A stretch of 64,000 nt of DNA from positions 38,610,534 through 38,674,533 of the forward strand of contig CM040741.1 of assembly GCA_022829145.1 (NCBI GenBank), written 5' to 3'. Shown piece after piece: positions 12,270-26,159 of this stretch (its first letter is position 1; every line of letters begins with the position of its first letter). A model generated the notes under the pieces. The model worked only from the letters and a program-made list of their open reading frames with translations. It was not told where the DNA came from and searched no databases. Source of the stretch: Albula goreensis (Eukaryota > Chordata > Actinopteri > Albuliformes > Albulidae). The translations under genes and the position numbers were made by a program.

Positions 12270-12730
12270 TTGTTTCATCACTGCCATCCCCAGGACAACT
12301 TTAACTAGCGGCCACTCACACCTTCCCTATTCCCCCACTAATGACAGTGCACCAGCACCCTTCTGGAAGAGACAGCCCTGCTCTTTCCCCACTCTAACAA
12401 GCCTGCATCTGCAGTAGGAGATGGTAAATGAGAACTTCAGATTCCCCAGGCCTGGCAATTCCAGCCCTCACAACAAAGAAGGAGGGACTCCTATACGGTC
12501 CACCCTTTTCTTCATTCCCTCCCTCCCTCCCCCTGTCTCTTCAACTCCAAGCCACTCCACACTCAGGAGACATCATTAAAGGAGAGCGCTGCAGTGCACT
12601 GGAGAAGAACAATGGAAAGGCATTAATTTATCAAGTGCATAATTCATCACGGGTACACACGGGCACCATTTTGTTTGTGCCGCTCCCTTGGTTCCCCATT
12701 GAAGACATTTCATCAGGTGTGTGTCGGTAC
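12270..12730. promoter_or_regulatory. Candidate conserved non-coding element
   Basis: GC rises relative to the flanks. The sequence is non-repetitive apart from a pyrimidine tract at 12505-12540. AACAATGG near 12609 is a SOX-type site and lies beside ATTAATTTATC and ATAATTCATC homeodomain-like words. The 107-aa frame at 12428-12751 has no recognisable domain. This is a prediction from texture only. Confidence 0.25.
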
Positions 12731-15700
12731 ATTTGCATGCGAACCTCCTAGTTACAGGAATGGATACACGTCAGAAGTTTCTTTTAGCATAAGCTGAAAA
12801 AAATAAATAAATTAGTAAACTTACATAAATTTCTCTGGGGAGCAAATTAGAGGATCTTTACAAAGTTGATTTAAATAACCAAGAAAGGGGTCCTGTGGTG
12901 CAGACTACGAACATTAACTAGCACAACAAAACCACAAGGAAAGTATGAAATAGAATATACTCTGAAACAACCAGTCAACACACCCAGTAACCAGCAAGGA
13001 GACACCAGTCATTGCTGGGTCATGTATGACTGAATCTGTTAATTTTATGTCAGATATTTCTACGGACTGAGCAGGTCTCAATTATCTGGAGAGATATTGT
13101 CCATAGAGAATGGGAAATTCCATTCATTTCTTGGGCATATTTCATGCTTTATTTAGAGGTCACATTGTTGTTGCTGCTATTGTTTTATGGATAACATCCA
13201 TTTAAAGGAATAAAAACAAGGCGATAGTACAATCAATACAATGTGTTAATTTAATTGATTGAAGTGTAGAAGCACAGTGCATGTTTGCTGACTTCAGCAG
13301 AGAAGTTGTGAAAAGGCTATTCATTTTACAATATGTAGTCTTACATATTCCACAATATTTAACTTTGAAAGTTACAATAATGGGCAACAAACAATGGTAC
13401 TGTAATAGTGTGTTCCAGAAATACATGGAGCTTAACACATTTATTTGGTTTGCACATTATAAAGCAGTAAATATAATTACTTTTGTATTTCCATGGGTAT
13501 CCTACAGTATGCAGGATACTACACTGTGGCTCACAATTAATGCATGCGCTCTATTTTCTTTCTCAAGAGATACAGTCTGGCAAATTCAGCAAAATTCCAA
13601 AGTTACTGAAAAATTAATTTTATTTCATGTATTCGTAATAAAAAGTTAAGGGGATATTGTGACTGCATTCAGGCCTGTGTTTTCATAGACCCCCACATTC
13701 AAAATAAGGGTAGGCATCTGAGTTATAATACTATATGAACGCAGAGCTCTGCTTTATCATTTAAATTGGTAATTATATGATACTTAAGTAGGTCAGTTTA
13801 TTCTGTTTGAACTACCTATTTAAATAAACTTGCAAAAGCAGTTTCTCACAGCTCTTGAGTGAGTTCCATGAGTTTAAGCTGAACCCTACAGTTAGAGTTT
13901 TGGCTGTGTACACAAATGTAGAGCACCCTGTTACTGTCCACCATGTGACCATAAGTTAATACTAGTTATCATCAGCAAAAGACATTCCTTCTCTTTTTGA
14001 GCTAACTCCTGTAGTACATTTGGGAGACTGAATGCATAAAACCACAAGTAAAACTATTACCATGTACAAAAAAATCACTCCAAATTGATTGACTGACATG
14101 GTGCGAAGAGGATCACATTCGTTCAAACTGAAAGATACACAAATGTTTCTCCAGTTAGCTTGAATTAATCCGCAAAATATGCCTGTGAATTCATGGAGGA
14201 CTTCATGCAAATAGACTACTTCAGCATGTGTAATGTGATTTACCAAGCCCAAAAGCAAATCCGGGAAAGGTAATTGTGTATGCAATTAAGTACAAATGAA
14301 CACCAGGTATTAAAAGACGCACGATCGATAAGATGAGACATCCTAACAATCAATGACTACAATGCAGAGAACAGTAGTTTCCATTTGTGTAAATCTTTTT
14401 GGAATGTCAGAGGCAAAATAACAGCATGTGCATCACCTATCTAGAGAATCATTTTACAGCTTCCAGAGGAAATAGTGGATAACTTCCTCTGGGTCAGCAT
14501 ACTGCAGCTATAGATATCCCAGTCCCAGTGAATTGTGCCTTGTTCTTAACCCTGTGATGTTTACGGACACACCAGTTCATCCATTCCGTCCTTACTGTTG
14601 GAGAGTACAGATACACAGTAGTGCTTGGAATATCCATCACAGAATGTTATAAATAATTAAGTAACTAGAGCAATTAAAGCTCAGAATTCTAGCCAATGCC
14701 CAAACTACAGAAAGCAAATTTGTGGATACATACATCATGAGCATTAAGAAGAAATGAATTGTAATCATGAAGCAAATCGTGTTTCAGAATAAAAGAGTAA
14801 CTAGTATTTCAATCGAACAAGTGATACGATCTGTATCACAACAAACAGTCATGTGACACTAATAGAGCAAGCACTGCTAGTAACTACATTAACAGTAATG
14901 TCAGTCACCCCTTCCAAACATGCAAATCTCTCATTTAAATATGGCTGTTTCCAGCTGTAGTCATTTACATTTAGACTCTTAGTTGCTCACCTGCAAAGAT
15001 TTAAATGATAGACGAAAAATACTTTGAGTGAGCAGGCAAAATCAAATTAGCTATGCTGTCACAGGAGCACAAGGGCTGCATCTGCAATGCTCTCTGCAGG
15101 GCATGAGAGCGCAGCACACTTTGTAATACCTAGCAGGGAGGGAAACAGCAGTAGGTGGAGAGGGGGTTCTTACAATGTGCCTTCAAATGATACCATGGCA
15201 TATTTTTCAATGGAGTAATGGATGGCTCTCGTTCACTACACATAAGTCTATCTCCTGTAAAAGTTGGTGAACCTCATTATTATGATTGTCAGCCTGAGAA
15301 CATAAACCCTATATGTTCATTGAATTGTATGAGCATTGTGTTACCTGGATCTACATAAAGGAGTATGGCATTAGAAAATATGTATTTTTTCATTTAACAG
15401 CAACTCTGTGGTTAGAAACTTGCATAAAAACACAAGCTTCGTGTGACACCGCCAACAATTGGAGCAAGCAGATGAGCAATTAGAATCTGGGCAGACAAAT
15501 AAACACTATTTTTTTTTCTTCACTGGCCCAACTACTTGCTGACATGAAGCTGTTATAAAAAATTTTTGGTGGAAAAACAACAAGCTCCTCCTTTTACATG
15601 CGCTCTAAGTGGAAGTTTGTTGTGCGATTTGCCCTCATTCAGTCCAAACAGTTCTCGTTTTTGTAGGCCAGGTATCCGGAGGGCCAGATTATTACACTTC

Positions 15701-15786
15701 CTTATGATTCATATTAGACTAGCATTATCAGGATCCCCTTGGTTTTAACTAAGTATAACTGATGTTTTAAAAAGCATGGACGTGGT
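12731..15786. other. Non-coding stretch, no gene or repeat recognised
   Basis: About 3 kb of mostly AT-rich unique-looking DNA. Frames of 122 aa (13281-13649) and 107 aa (13962-14285 minus) match nothing I know. POU-type ATGCAAAT octamers occur near 14204 and 14925. Mixed composition around 15050-15180 may mark another conserved patch. Confidence 0.45.
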
Positions 15787-15829
15787 GTGAGTGTGTGTTT
15801 GTGTGTGTGTGTGTGTGTGTGGGGGGGGT
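15787..15829. repeat. (GT)n microsatellite ending in a G run
   Basis: Imperfect then perfect GT repeat, followed directly by eight G residues. Confidence 0.93.
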
Positions 15830-16989
15830 GATTACATTTGACACTCTGTGCCAGAATTATAATCCAACATTTCTCGACCAACCACTACTCCTAACATGTG
15901 GTGCGGTTTGGTGATTATGATTTCGGGAAACACAGGGACACTCTGTGCTCCCAGCTGTATTATAGCCATTTAATTTTGTATACTGTGCTTTCTCATTAGT
16001 TATCATTCATTACAACAGTGGCCATAACGTGGCTGCGTTGCCAAAGCTATAATTACACTGAGCACAACTCTGCATCAAGAACTGAGTACTCTACTGAAGG
16101 AGTTTCCATGTAGCAAACAATAATGATAGCACTGTAAACATAGCGATGTGGCAATTACAAAAAAAATCAGAACATTTTTTTAAAGATGCACGCCTCTGTA
16201 CACAGCAGGTCCAATATCAACAGAAGGAACTGGATCAGTTGTTCTTACAGCCGAACATAATACTTAAACTGACTCAAATCACCTCACCTCCCTTAGGATA
16301 CGCCAGCACAAGATAATGAGGGTATAACATGATGAAACTATAACAAAGTGCCCCCCTCACCTTAAGCAGGCCAACTGTTTATGCCTGTAATGTATCGAAA
16401 TGTGAAAGAGCTACGAGGTCACAGCGTGCCTCTGAGCTCCAGAGACAATGGACCGATAAAATAGCAAAGCGCACAATACATACTAATCCGTCAAAGCCTG
16501 CTCTAAGGCTAGTATACTGCAATCATCATTTGGCCTCCAGGGGAAAGACATTTGGTTTCAGTTGTCCATTTTCAATGTCTATCACCTGGAGAGAAAATTC
16601 CATGCTGCCTTTCTTACATAGCACTTTTATTTAAACTGGACATAAAATGAAAAGTATATGATAGGATAGATATGATCTCATATCAGATCATTAATTGAAT
16701 CTAAATTCAGTTTGCATTGTTTTCCCAAATAAAGTTTATTCCTTCCTCCGTACATGATGCTCAGTGGAAGGCTAAGATCTCACTGTTCTCCGTCTGTTAC
16801 ACACTTCAAGTAATAGCTAATACATGGCAGTGACTGCCACAGAATTTCCTAATTTCACATTACGGCACAATCGTAAAATACCCTCCCCACATGATAAAAG
16901 TGATTATGGTGTTTCCACGCTGTTCTCCTTGCCACATGGTGTGTCTCTGTGAGGTGTGGGAAGTAACGACTGGGAGTTACTTACTGAAA
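15830..16989. other. Non-coding stretch, nothing specific seen
   Basis: Unique-looking sequence with no frame above 60 aa and no repeat ends that I can identify. Confidence 0.5.
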
Positions 16990-17290
16990 TGTGCCCAGAG
17001 ATATGCAACAGCCCGCAGAAATAGCCCGTGCTCCGCTTGGATAATCTAGAGCCGACAAACGCATCCGAGCATAAAGCCAAGACAATTTCCCAGCTCTTTG
17101 GCCAGCGTGTCGATTATGAATCTGCTGGAACATTTGCTGAAGGTCTAGCATCGAGCCTCCCAGGTTCAGAGGGCTTATATAATGAGAGGGTAGGATCTGC
17201 CACAGCTTTCGGCCAATTTTTTTAATGTAAACTTTCCTCCATTCCGCACTGAGGAAGACAGATTATGCACTGGGTAGGCCATTGAGGTGA
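16990..17290. promoter_or_regulatory. Candidate conserved non-coding element
   Basis: Mixed-composition, CpG-containing stretch in AT-rich surroundings, with TTATATAATG near 17176. A 65-aa open frame (17028-17225) spans most of it, but its protein is not recognisable and it lacks obvious splice boundaries. A small exon cannot be excluded; a regulatory element is the simpler reading. Confidence 0.25.
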
Positions 17291-18487
17291 TCTCATCTCC
17301 AAATGTATCATTTTCCTGTCCTTGTATCATGAGAAACTCTCAGACATTTCCCTACCTGTGAGTCTGGAAACGAATAACTCTGCCCAAAGACCCAAAAGAG
17401 TCCTGCTGCTCTTTTAAACTAAATTTCAATTATGAAGATAAGGGTATTTACTAATTTTACAGTAAACATCACCTCTAAATGAAGTCAATCTTGTGCTACA
17501 TGCAGAATGGATATTTTTTGGGAACATATTTAATAGAAAATGTCACTATTTCAACCAAAACAGGACTTCAAATATATAATTAATATGCACACCTAGCATT
17601 TTAAAACTTATTTTAAAAGCATAATTTACCTTGCAAGTGCAAAGCAGATGTATCCAGCAAGTACTTTGGATAATCCTTCAAAGGATTTACATATATTTTG
17701 CTTTGTACATTTACATTAATTAGGAGAATGACATACAGAAATCCATTTTATCTCCTGACGTGATTTTCACGAAAAAACATACTGATGACTCTTAGTTCCA
17801 GCTTTATGGCATAACAATTTTCAGAAAATGCAAACAATTGCTAAAATATAATAACAAGAAAGATGTGTTATTACATTTGGATTGGATCCCCTAACCCCAA
17901 TGGTAGATTTAACATTCAGCGGTTCATCTTAAATGACAATGTGATTAGCCATAGCCTAATCCCGCTGTAAAATATATAACTGTTGCATAGCCTATATATA
18001 TCTAAACTATGGCAGAATAAAATAAGGCGCTTGCGATGAGTGTCTTGTATAATTGTTCTTTGAATACAGTAAGAAAAAAAAAAACAAAAAGCAAATAATA
18101 GTGAATACTCGTATGTATAAAGTAGTGGCACACATATTCACTCCCCACACACATTCTCTTGGATATAGACGCAATGGAAACTGGGTCAGATTCAGTTTCG
18201 CCACAGACTCCAGTATTAGACTACATGGCCCCACACAGCATAATGGGGACAAAAACATTGGAGATATTGTGAGAAATGGGTTAGCAGACATTGTTTTTGC
18301 CCTGTAGTATCAGAATTTAGCATATCCATAAAAATGTGGTATATTTTAGAAAGCAGGCCACCACAGTTTCATGGATGTCCCTAGAGAGTAACATTGATCC
18401 CTGGGAGTTGTAATTCATCTCAAGGGTTAGTGGCTTGTAGCTACAGCACATGATATAACGATGGTCATAGCAGGGATTAATGCAATG
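17291..18487. other. Non-coding stretch, nothing specific seen
   Basis: AT-rich with an A-run at 18073-18084. Overlapping opposite-strand frames at 17916-18307 are not recognisable. Confidence 0.5.
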
Positions 18488-19147
18488 CAGTGAACCCTCG
18501 TTAAACCGGATTAATTGGGGGGGAAAGGGAGTACAGTATAACTGATATAATGATATAACAGGGTCATAACAAAAAAACACACAGTTGCCCCACCTCGGCT
18601 GTGGTACCAAGCCATATTTACTCCGGGTTTGGTGTACAACGATACACGGGAGGTCCTCTGTTCCAGCGTTTCTCAAACTATCAGCCACGGAACAGCGACT
18701 AGTAAATTGAAAATGTAAAAAATGAGAAAATATGTACTATTCCCAGTCTGTTGTACAGAGTATTAGATATAAATTAAAGAGTTAAAAATACACACGAGAA
18801 AATACATAATGCAAAATACCAGGAAACATTTTCCACTGTTTCATTCGGTCTCTGGAACTGTGCTCCACCGGCTGTGGCAAGTCAGGATTGGGCTTTATGA
18901 TACTGTGGTTGAATTATATTTAACATTTGTAGTTGTATTATATTTAATTTGAGCATTATGCCTTCGCATTGTGTTTCTAAACCCACCTTTGAATCATCCC
19001 AACACTGCCGACAACAAAGCTTTGGTTGCTAGAGGTCTGAACTTGTCCAACATTAACCAGAATAGACCACACATACTGTTACAGCAGAAATAGTCCGTTA
19101 TAACCAAAATCCGTTTTAACAAGGTTTGCTATATCAAGGGTTCACTG
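18488..19147. mobile_element. pogo/Tigger-like DNA transposon remnant (non-autonomous)
   Basis: The left end CAGTGAACCCTCG at 18488 and the inverted right end (reverse complement CAGTGAACCCTTG) at 19147 form terminal inverted repeats. Inside, both sides continue with related words (TTAAACCGGATT on the left, TTAAAACGGATT on the right); the left arm lacks about 15 bases present in the right arm. Subterminal GATATAA/GTTATAAC words recur. A terminal CAGT plus CCTCG start and a TA next to the right end fit the pogo/Tigger branch of the Tc1/mariner superfamily; the left flank reads TG rather than TA, so the target duplication has decayed or the boundary is off. At about 660 bp, with only a 123-aa meaningless frame, no transposase remains. 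Confidence 0.7.
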
Positions 19148-19924
19148 TACTTCCAATGAATGTTCAGACACCATTAGTTTGTCTGTATTTTTAATAATAA
19201 TGTATTAAATCATTCTTGCAGTCTGTGATAACACTCCTGGAAGACAGCTGCTGCAACTGAATGAGATTGGCTGGGCTCTCAAACTTATGAATCCAAAGAT
19301 TTGAAAGTATTGAGTGTCATTTCTCCCCCCCAGTGCTTACTGACACATGGTCATTGTTGAATGGTACTTGACATATACAGTCAAACTGGTGTGGTTTTTA
19401 ACAATGAAGCATCATTTTGCCATGGAGTTGTTGATAATGATAATCTTATCACATTCATTGTCATTTGTGACAAATGGCAGAGGTCAAACATCTAATATAA
19501 ACTATTACAACCTGGTGAAAAGTAAAAAAAACAAATAGTTCATGTGATACACATATAACACACCTGAACTGACAATAATTACTAGTTTTGCATATAAAAC
19601 TGTGATCTAGATTAGTTAGTGATTCATATATTATAATGGGTACAATGTGTTATACAATATGTAATTTTAGTAGTTTCATTCTCTGTTGTACAGCCTTTTT
19701 GCTGACAAACAACTCTGTTATCACTATTATACCAAAACCACAGAGACTTTATGAGCATAAAAAAACACATATATGATTAATTTGATTAACTCCCACCTTA
19801 TTCCCTTACTGTAATACAGCACTTCAGATAAATACCTTCCTTATTGTTTACTTCAGTGGATTAAGAAAATCATATTTTCTTCATTTAACACGTCTGCAAG
19901 AATTAGCAATCCTTACAACCATTT
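19148..19924. other. Non-coding stretch, nothing specific seen
   Basis: AT-rich, with one 63-aa frame (19347-19538) that I do not recognise. Confidence 0.5.
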
Positions 19925-19978
19925 GTATACATATAAGTATATATGTATATACTATATGCATATATACATATAAGTATA
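19925..19978. repeat. Alternating purine-pyrimidine TA/GTA tract
   Basis: Imperfect alternating tract of TATA, GTATA and CATATA words directly abutting the left end of the MITE that follows. Similar TATA words continue beyond its right end (about 20155-20250), so the MITE sits inside an AT-alternating region. Confidence 0.7.
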
Positions 19979-20154
19979 AAAGGTGTGGCTATTAAATAAT
20001 GAGACTAATGCTCAAGAAAAACACGTCTACTTCAAGCGATGCATAACAGTGAAATGGAGACACGAGTGGATTGAAACTGCAACGTATACCATGTGGTTTG
20101 TGCTGTGGTTCCACTTACATAAGCCCAGACTCATAATGTAATAGCCACACCTCG
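19979..20154. mobile_element. 176-bp mariner-like MITE, apparently complete
   Basis: Terminal inverted repeats of about 28 bases: AGGTGTGGCTATTAAATAA on the left, and the reverse complement of the right end reads AGGTGTGGCTATTACATTA, continuing ATGAGACT versus ATGAGTCT. TA dinucleotides flank both ends (19977-19978 and 20155-20156), as expected for Tc1/mariner insertion. The outermost two bases differ between ends (AA versus CG). No coding capacity remains, so it would have depended on a transposase elsewhere. A second, rearranged copy lies at 41511-41579. Superfamily assignment rests on TIR form and the TA target; the exact family is not known to me. Confidence 0.85.
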
Positions 20155-20893
20155 TACATGTATAGACTATATGCGTAAATACTTACATAAAGCGATATGT
20201 ATACAGCTATACTTTGTAAAGTTTATGATATCTATATGTGTATATGTAAGTGTTTATGTGCATGTGAAAAAATATTTCTGATTAAATATGAAATATTTAA
20301 TAAATAATTGAAAAATTTAATAAACTAGGAAACATAATTAATATTACCTCCCTTTATATTGTGGTATATCAATACTGTGTATGTCTGTGTTTAAAGGAAC
20401 AAAATAAGCAAATGATCACTCATCTACACAGCACATAATAACCCTCCAGTGTCTCTGCTTCACTTACTTAATTGTATTTTTACATATAGTAATGCCACAA
20501 CTACTCAACATTTTAGTAACGTTGAACCACTAATTCAGTGTTAAAATGAAAGATCTAATCACATAATAGACATGCATTTCTGAGCATAGTTTAGATATTA
20601 AGACCAAATTTGCTTTAGTTCCTTTTTTAATCTGTGGGCCTTTCTTACTTCCACACTATACTCTAGTAATTAATGGAAATCAAACCATCTGAATGCACGT
20701 CCTTTAAAATAAAGCTCAGTCATACACAATAGAATTGTTCTTTATTGTGCTCCTCCATGGAGATTTCAAAGTAACAGCCAAAATTAGTCCATTGTTCAAA
20801 TTAACAGCTAGTGGTTGGCCGATACGCTCTTGTGACCTTGGCAATTTTTACCGTGACATTAATTTAAGAATTGTCACACACATTTAAATTTCA
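20155..20893. other. Non-coding stretch, nothing specific seen
   Basis: AT-rich with no frame above 60 aa. TATA-alternating words persist to about 20250. Confidence 0.5.
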
Positions 20894-21014
20894 GGGGATG
20901 TATTCATAAAACTTCTCATAGCACTGAATTGTAGAGAATAAGAATATTATATTATTTAATCTTACACTTCTTAGCTCTAAATTCTTACAACTAATGTAAA
21001 TTCTTAGAACTAAA
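20894..21014. mobile_element. Possible degraded teleost MITE
   Basis: The start GTATTCATAAAACTTCT and repeated AATTCTTA(C/G)AACTAA words (about 20978-21010) recall a group of fish MITEs that begin with a TTCATAAA-type end and carry many CTTAG/CTAAG words. I cannot find a convincing second terminal repeat, so this is tentative. Confidence 0.25.
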
Positions 21015-21879
21015 TATGTATTTAAAGGAGCTTGCCTTAGAGCTTCACATCGCAGCTGGTCATCAGGGCTGCCTTGCGATTTCCATTAAAGATGGAATGC
21101 ATTTCAAGTCTACAATGGCAGTGATTGGGGTTCTATTTGTGGATGACTGAAGTACAGTTTCAATCATATCATTGACACAGAGACTCCTGTGAATCACTCC
21201 TGAGTTATCCCAGAGCATGTTGAACACCTACCCAGGGATTTATTCAGGGATCCTACTACCTGTTGCCAGTATATATGCATTCAATATAAATCATTAGCAT
21301 TTGGATTAATAACATAGTAATTGATAATATATAACAGGTACTTTGCTAAGTGTTATAAGTCGGAGAGTGCATTTCAGTGGCTTTCTCATGAAAATCAGTT
21401 CGATTTCTCTATGGTTCACTTTTATGACCCACTCTCCTGAAATATATGCTGTTTTTAGGGTTATGTGCTGTTGGTGGCATGAACCCTAAACTGGAAAATG
21501 CAAACATGCACAGCTTACAATCGATTTTTTATGGAAAATCTGTTCTTTTTTTGGAAAATACCTTTCCTATGTCCTTTTTGCCATTTTATTTAAAAAAAAA
21601 AAACAGTGTATGAAGTCAAACTAGATTGTGTGTTGATGTGGCTTCTTTTACATTTGAACAAGGTTTATAGTCATGGTTTGACTTTCTAATCTGCCTTCAG
21701 AAACGTTTATCCATATAGCCCTATCCCTTGTATTTGCATACCGTTATAAAGTTAAATTCAGATTCTGCATGGTTTCTGTAATGTGATGTGCCTACCAATC
21801 TCTCAGTTAACATTCAGTGGTGATATAATAAATAAATATTTTACAATTTCAACCATTATAATGTCAACCGTCACAGCCC
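21015..21879. other. Non-coding stretch, nothing specific seen
   Basis: AT-rich, with an A-run at about 21591-21603. No repeat ends or frames of note. Confidence 0.5.
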
Positions 21880-22200
21880 AACGGATCACTCGAAATTGAG
21901 GAGAAGTCGATGAACAGCTACATCAGAGACCTGGTCTGTCTATTCTCAGGGCTGGTCATGCACTGGCCAACGGAGCAGAAAACATTGAAAGCAAGAAAAT
22001 AACATCTTGTTCAATATGCATGTCTGTCAAAATGAGTATCTGAGACTGGCGCTTAATCTGATATTCATCCCCAGCCACCTCCTACTGTGGGCAAATGGAG
22101 CGGAGCCACCAGGATCGTTCTTATTCAGAGAACATGGGGTGGATTTTCAGTCTGTCCAAATAAACAAGGGCCCTTTAAAGGATAAAATTCGTAATAACTA
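21880..22200. promoter_or_regulatory. Candidate conserved non-coding element
   Basis: Mixed composition with several CpGs and no repeats. A 64-aa frame (22007-22201) is not recognisable. It resembles the other candidate stretches in texture; there is no direct evidence of function. Confidence 0.22.
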
Positions 22201-25200
22201 AAGCTATGCCATAAAGGCAACTGCCTCATGAATGCTATTTCTATAAGTCTGTCACATTAACAGGGACAGCAGAGATTTCGAACACCTACAATAGATCTCA
22301 AAAGCTGACGACTCAAAACATAAAAGAGATCTCAGCCTCAATTTATTTTGTGATATTTATTTTATTTGTTTGTGTATGTCATCTAATTCTGTCCCTACAG
22401 TCTTTTTATGTGTCATAATTCATCTTTGAAAGACATAAAAGAGTGGAAAAAATAACTTTTTTAAATTGTGGGTCTATTTAAGAAGGAGGATGCAAACACT
22501 TAAACGTAGTGTAATAAGTTAGCAGAGGCATAGTCATTAGCAGTTTCCTGTACATTGCAGTGAATTTGGAAGTTGGAAGCACCTGGTTTTCTCAGAACGT
22601 GTGGGGTCCCAGATACTGTCCCTAAAGCTGCCATGGCTAATCCCATACAAGCGCTGCACGCATCCTCGGGCAGAGCGTTTAAATAGAGATGTTACACTGT
22701 AAAACATTTGGTTCTGTAAAACATTTTTTTTACAAATCCTATAAGACAGGATCACAGTGATCTCACTTGTGACAAAATCCCCATCCCCCTTTTTTGGGCA
22801 ACGCAGAGGTGTAGTCAAAGGTATATCTGAGTGTCTAAGGTGTATGCCCATCTGAACTTCTGGGGATGGACTGGTTACCCAATTATTAGCCTTACCATTT
22901 ATGCATATGGGCATTGGAGTAACATAATGTTCACCTCTTCAGAGAGTATATTAACCTCAACACTACATCACTGGTACCATAGAATATCTGCAATGATGGT
23001 ACTTACAGTTTACAGCTTACAGTTTACTTCATTATAATGTTTGTATGTTACTGGATGATTTTAAGGAGGGTATGTATATAATATGTAAGAGTTTTGGTTC
23101 TTTTTTTTTCATTCACCAATAACAGCTTGTGTTGCAAAGACAATACACAAATGTTACATTTATCAGGAAAGCAAAGCCAAGATGAACATGTTGAGAATGC
23201 CTTTCTGTGGAGAAATGGTCCTAGCGGTATTTTGAATATGAATAACAAAGTTATTAGATACAAAGTAAAGGGAACAGGTCCCCTGAGTAACTAAATTACG
23301 ACACGCATAAAAACTCTTTGTCTGCATCGGTTACTGTGCTGCAGTTGCCTTCTCCTGTCTGAGTGAGCGAGAGGAGGATGTCCATTTGTCCTACTTTCCA
23401 CCTGTGTCTGAGATATAAACCTGAATGTTTGTATATTTTCCCTTCCAGTCACTTAGACCCTCCATATACATGTATGTGTACATTGAATCTGTCATACAAG
23501 ATGTCATAGAGATGCTTGATGGTTATGAAGCAGAATGTTAGATCTGTGTTGATATTATGATAATTTTTAGAAGGAACAATGCATTTAATTGGTGTAGACC
23601 TAGATCTAGCTTGGCTACGGACACAAGGCCCACCTATCCTGTGGTGCTTTTTTTAGTACCCATGGAGAGGACCAATCACAAGTGTGATGTGTGCGCATTC
23701 TTCCAGTTCACTCTAATCATCTTGTCATAAACTTCATTCCCAGAGGTCTGGAGCTCTTATTCTGTAATGGGCCCCAGGTCAACAAATTCAGCAGTGCTGC
23801 CTCTCCACACTTATTCCACACTGTTAACATTTCATAATAAAAGCTGCAATCCATCTTTATATACAGGGGTATTCATCATGAAACACTGCTGTCAGTTTAT
23901 TCTGCTTCAAGACACCATGACGTGTCACCAAACAGCTCCCATCTTCTAAACTCACTGTTTTTATTTATGTGCTAAGAAATCATATAAATCACCTTCAACT
24001 ACCTCAAGTGAAGTATGACCTACATTTTGCATACTGCTTTAGATTTTCAGACTATATTATATACAGGGCTTGACTTTTCAAGTGCCTATTTTCAGATTTT
24101 AAAACCAAATATAAAAATATATATACCAGACAAACAGGAATGTAGCATTGCAACTTTGTCAAGGAGTCATACAAAGTATTTGTAACCCTAAAGAGTTATA
24201 ACATACTCTTATGTCAACTGAATTCTCAAAAAAGGAAAATATTTCAGGTTATACAATTATGTTAAACTTGGGTTGTCTTATATGGATTTGTTAAAAACCA
24301 TTATGTGTGAATATTCCACTTCTGAGGGAAAATCACATGCACCACTGCCTACGGCAGCCTGGCAGTTTATTTTGAAAAGTGCCAGCAGTACTCCTCCCAA
24401 GGTTAATTTAGCTTACTAGCCAGATATATAATCACAAACTTGAAAATGTGATGAGGGTAGTTTCAAGGATAAAGGTAAGGACTCTGATGAAGGCTATTTC
24501 CTTGAGGGACCTCCTTATCAGCCGGCTGCCCACATAAACATAAGAAAGTCAAACAAGATTTAATTTGTCTATGTACCTTTCCAATGACTCGCCTCAGAGA
24601 CTGTCATAATATTAACATCTTTTCAATTTGAATATCCCTCAGGGCATAATATTTTCTTTTTTATTTTTCAACTCTGATTATATGGCATTGAAGTTCATGA
24701 AGTTTTGACCCCATTTAATATGTCATTTTGGAACTGTGATGAGACCTGGCAGTTATGGAAACATATTCCAGGAACAAACAAAAAAAAATCTGTGAAAAAA
24801 AGGATAAAATGGTCACTAGGCACTGGTTCCATTAATATAGGTAACTGTAGCATTAGCTAAAAAAAATACAAGAAACATGATCACATACTCAGAAAAATAT
24901 TTGTTGTACAACTTGATTATAATGTATGGTAAAATACCAAGTCACATAAACAAAAATTGAGTGCACTAACCAAATTACTCATATGAAATGTATATTATTA
25001 CATTACATATAAATGTTAAAACTTATTTTCCCATGTCCAATCTGAGTTTGAGTTCCATTCATGTTTTAATAGATTGTGGTCAAAAGGCACTAATTAATAA
25101 ATTCAGCAAAATGCTCAGAATACAGTTCCCTGCTGGATCAGCAGAACTTTCTATAGCGACACAAAACAATATTTGCAAAGAACAAAAAATTAAACAATAG

Positions 25201-26159
25201 TCTCACCATCCTCTCTTGGGAATGTATCTAAATAAACTTCAATAATCAAAACCTCCTCAGGGAGACCCTGGCCATGATGGTTTTGTTCTAAAAGAACAGA
25301 ATTACAAGACTCAACACGTTTGTACCCATTTTTCAAATAATTCTTTCAAGCATTGTTCTCTGAAAATCTGTAAGCTTTGACTTAAATCTTTGCTAAATAC
25401 TCATAGTTATGCTCTTTGTTCATCAGCTACAAATAACCTGATTTATAGATCTTACGTGCAGTGTTATTTCAAGAGACTTGCAATAAATCAGGCTTTGTAT
25501 TTTTATATCAGGATACTTACCATACCGGTCTTGCAACATGAGATTGATGAGAATGCTGTAATAAAACCTGCTTAAATCTGAATAAACATGCACAACGCAT
25601 AAAAGAAAAACATGGAGAATTTGTACACCCTAGCATACCTGCAGGTGTCACTAGGTCTTCATTGCTCTACAGAGTCAGGGAACCAGGGTAACATTTCAGG
25701 GCAAAGGTGACCCCCCCACCATAAAAATGTTGGAAGTATGTTTACATGGTCTTCACAGCAGACTGTGTGGCTATCTGTTTTACCGTGTTTCACCAGATGA
25801 AAAAAACACAATCAGACAACTCATGTGCCTTGTTTTTCAGTGGGTATCATCTTAAATGTCAAAGAAAACAAAGAAAAAAAAAAAACAAATGCTCAACTTG
25901 TAAATGTGAAATGCATTATTAAATGAAAACCTAAAGACACAACAACTAAATTGGGAAATGTAGTTTTTGGGGGCATGAAGCTTATGTCTGAAGGATCTTC
26001 CCCTGTTACATTAGCTGCAGGTCAAAGCTGACATAGGCTACATACTGGTATTCTTATTACATTACTCAGAGTAAAGCTGAGAGAACTGTGCATGTTTAGG
26101 AGAACTTATTTGCATTCAAGGACCTAAGAAGAGTCGGTGTGCAAGACTGGTGTGAAATT
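22201..26159. other. Non-coding stretch, no gene or repeat recognised
   Basis: About 4 kb of mainly AT-rich DNA. The longest frame is 125 aa (22537-22914 minus) and has no recognisable domain. Homopolymer A tracts lie near 24779, 24796 and 25875. I see no transposon ends, tRNA or hairpin RNA gene. Confidence 0.45.
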
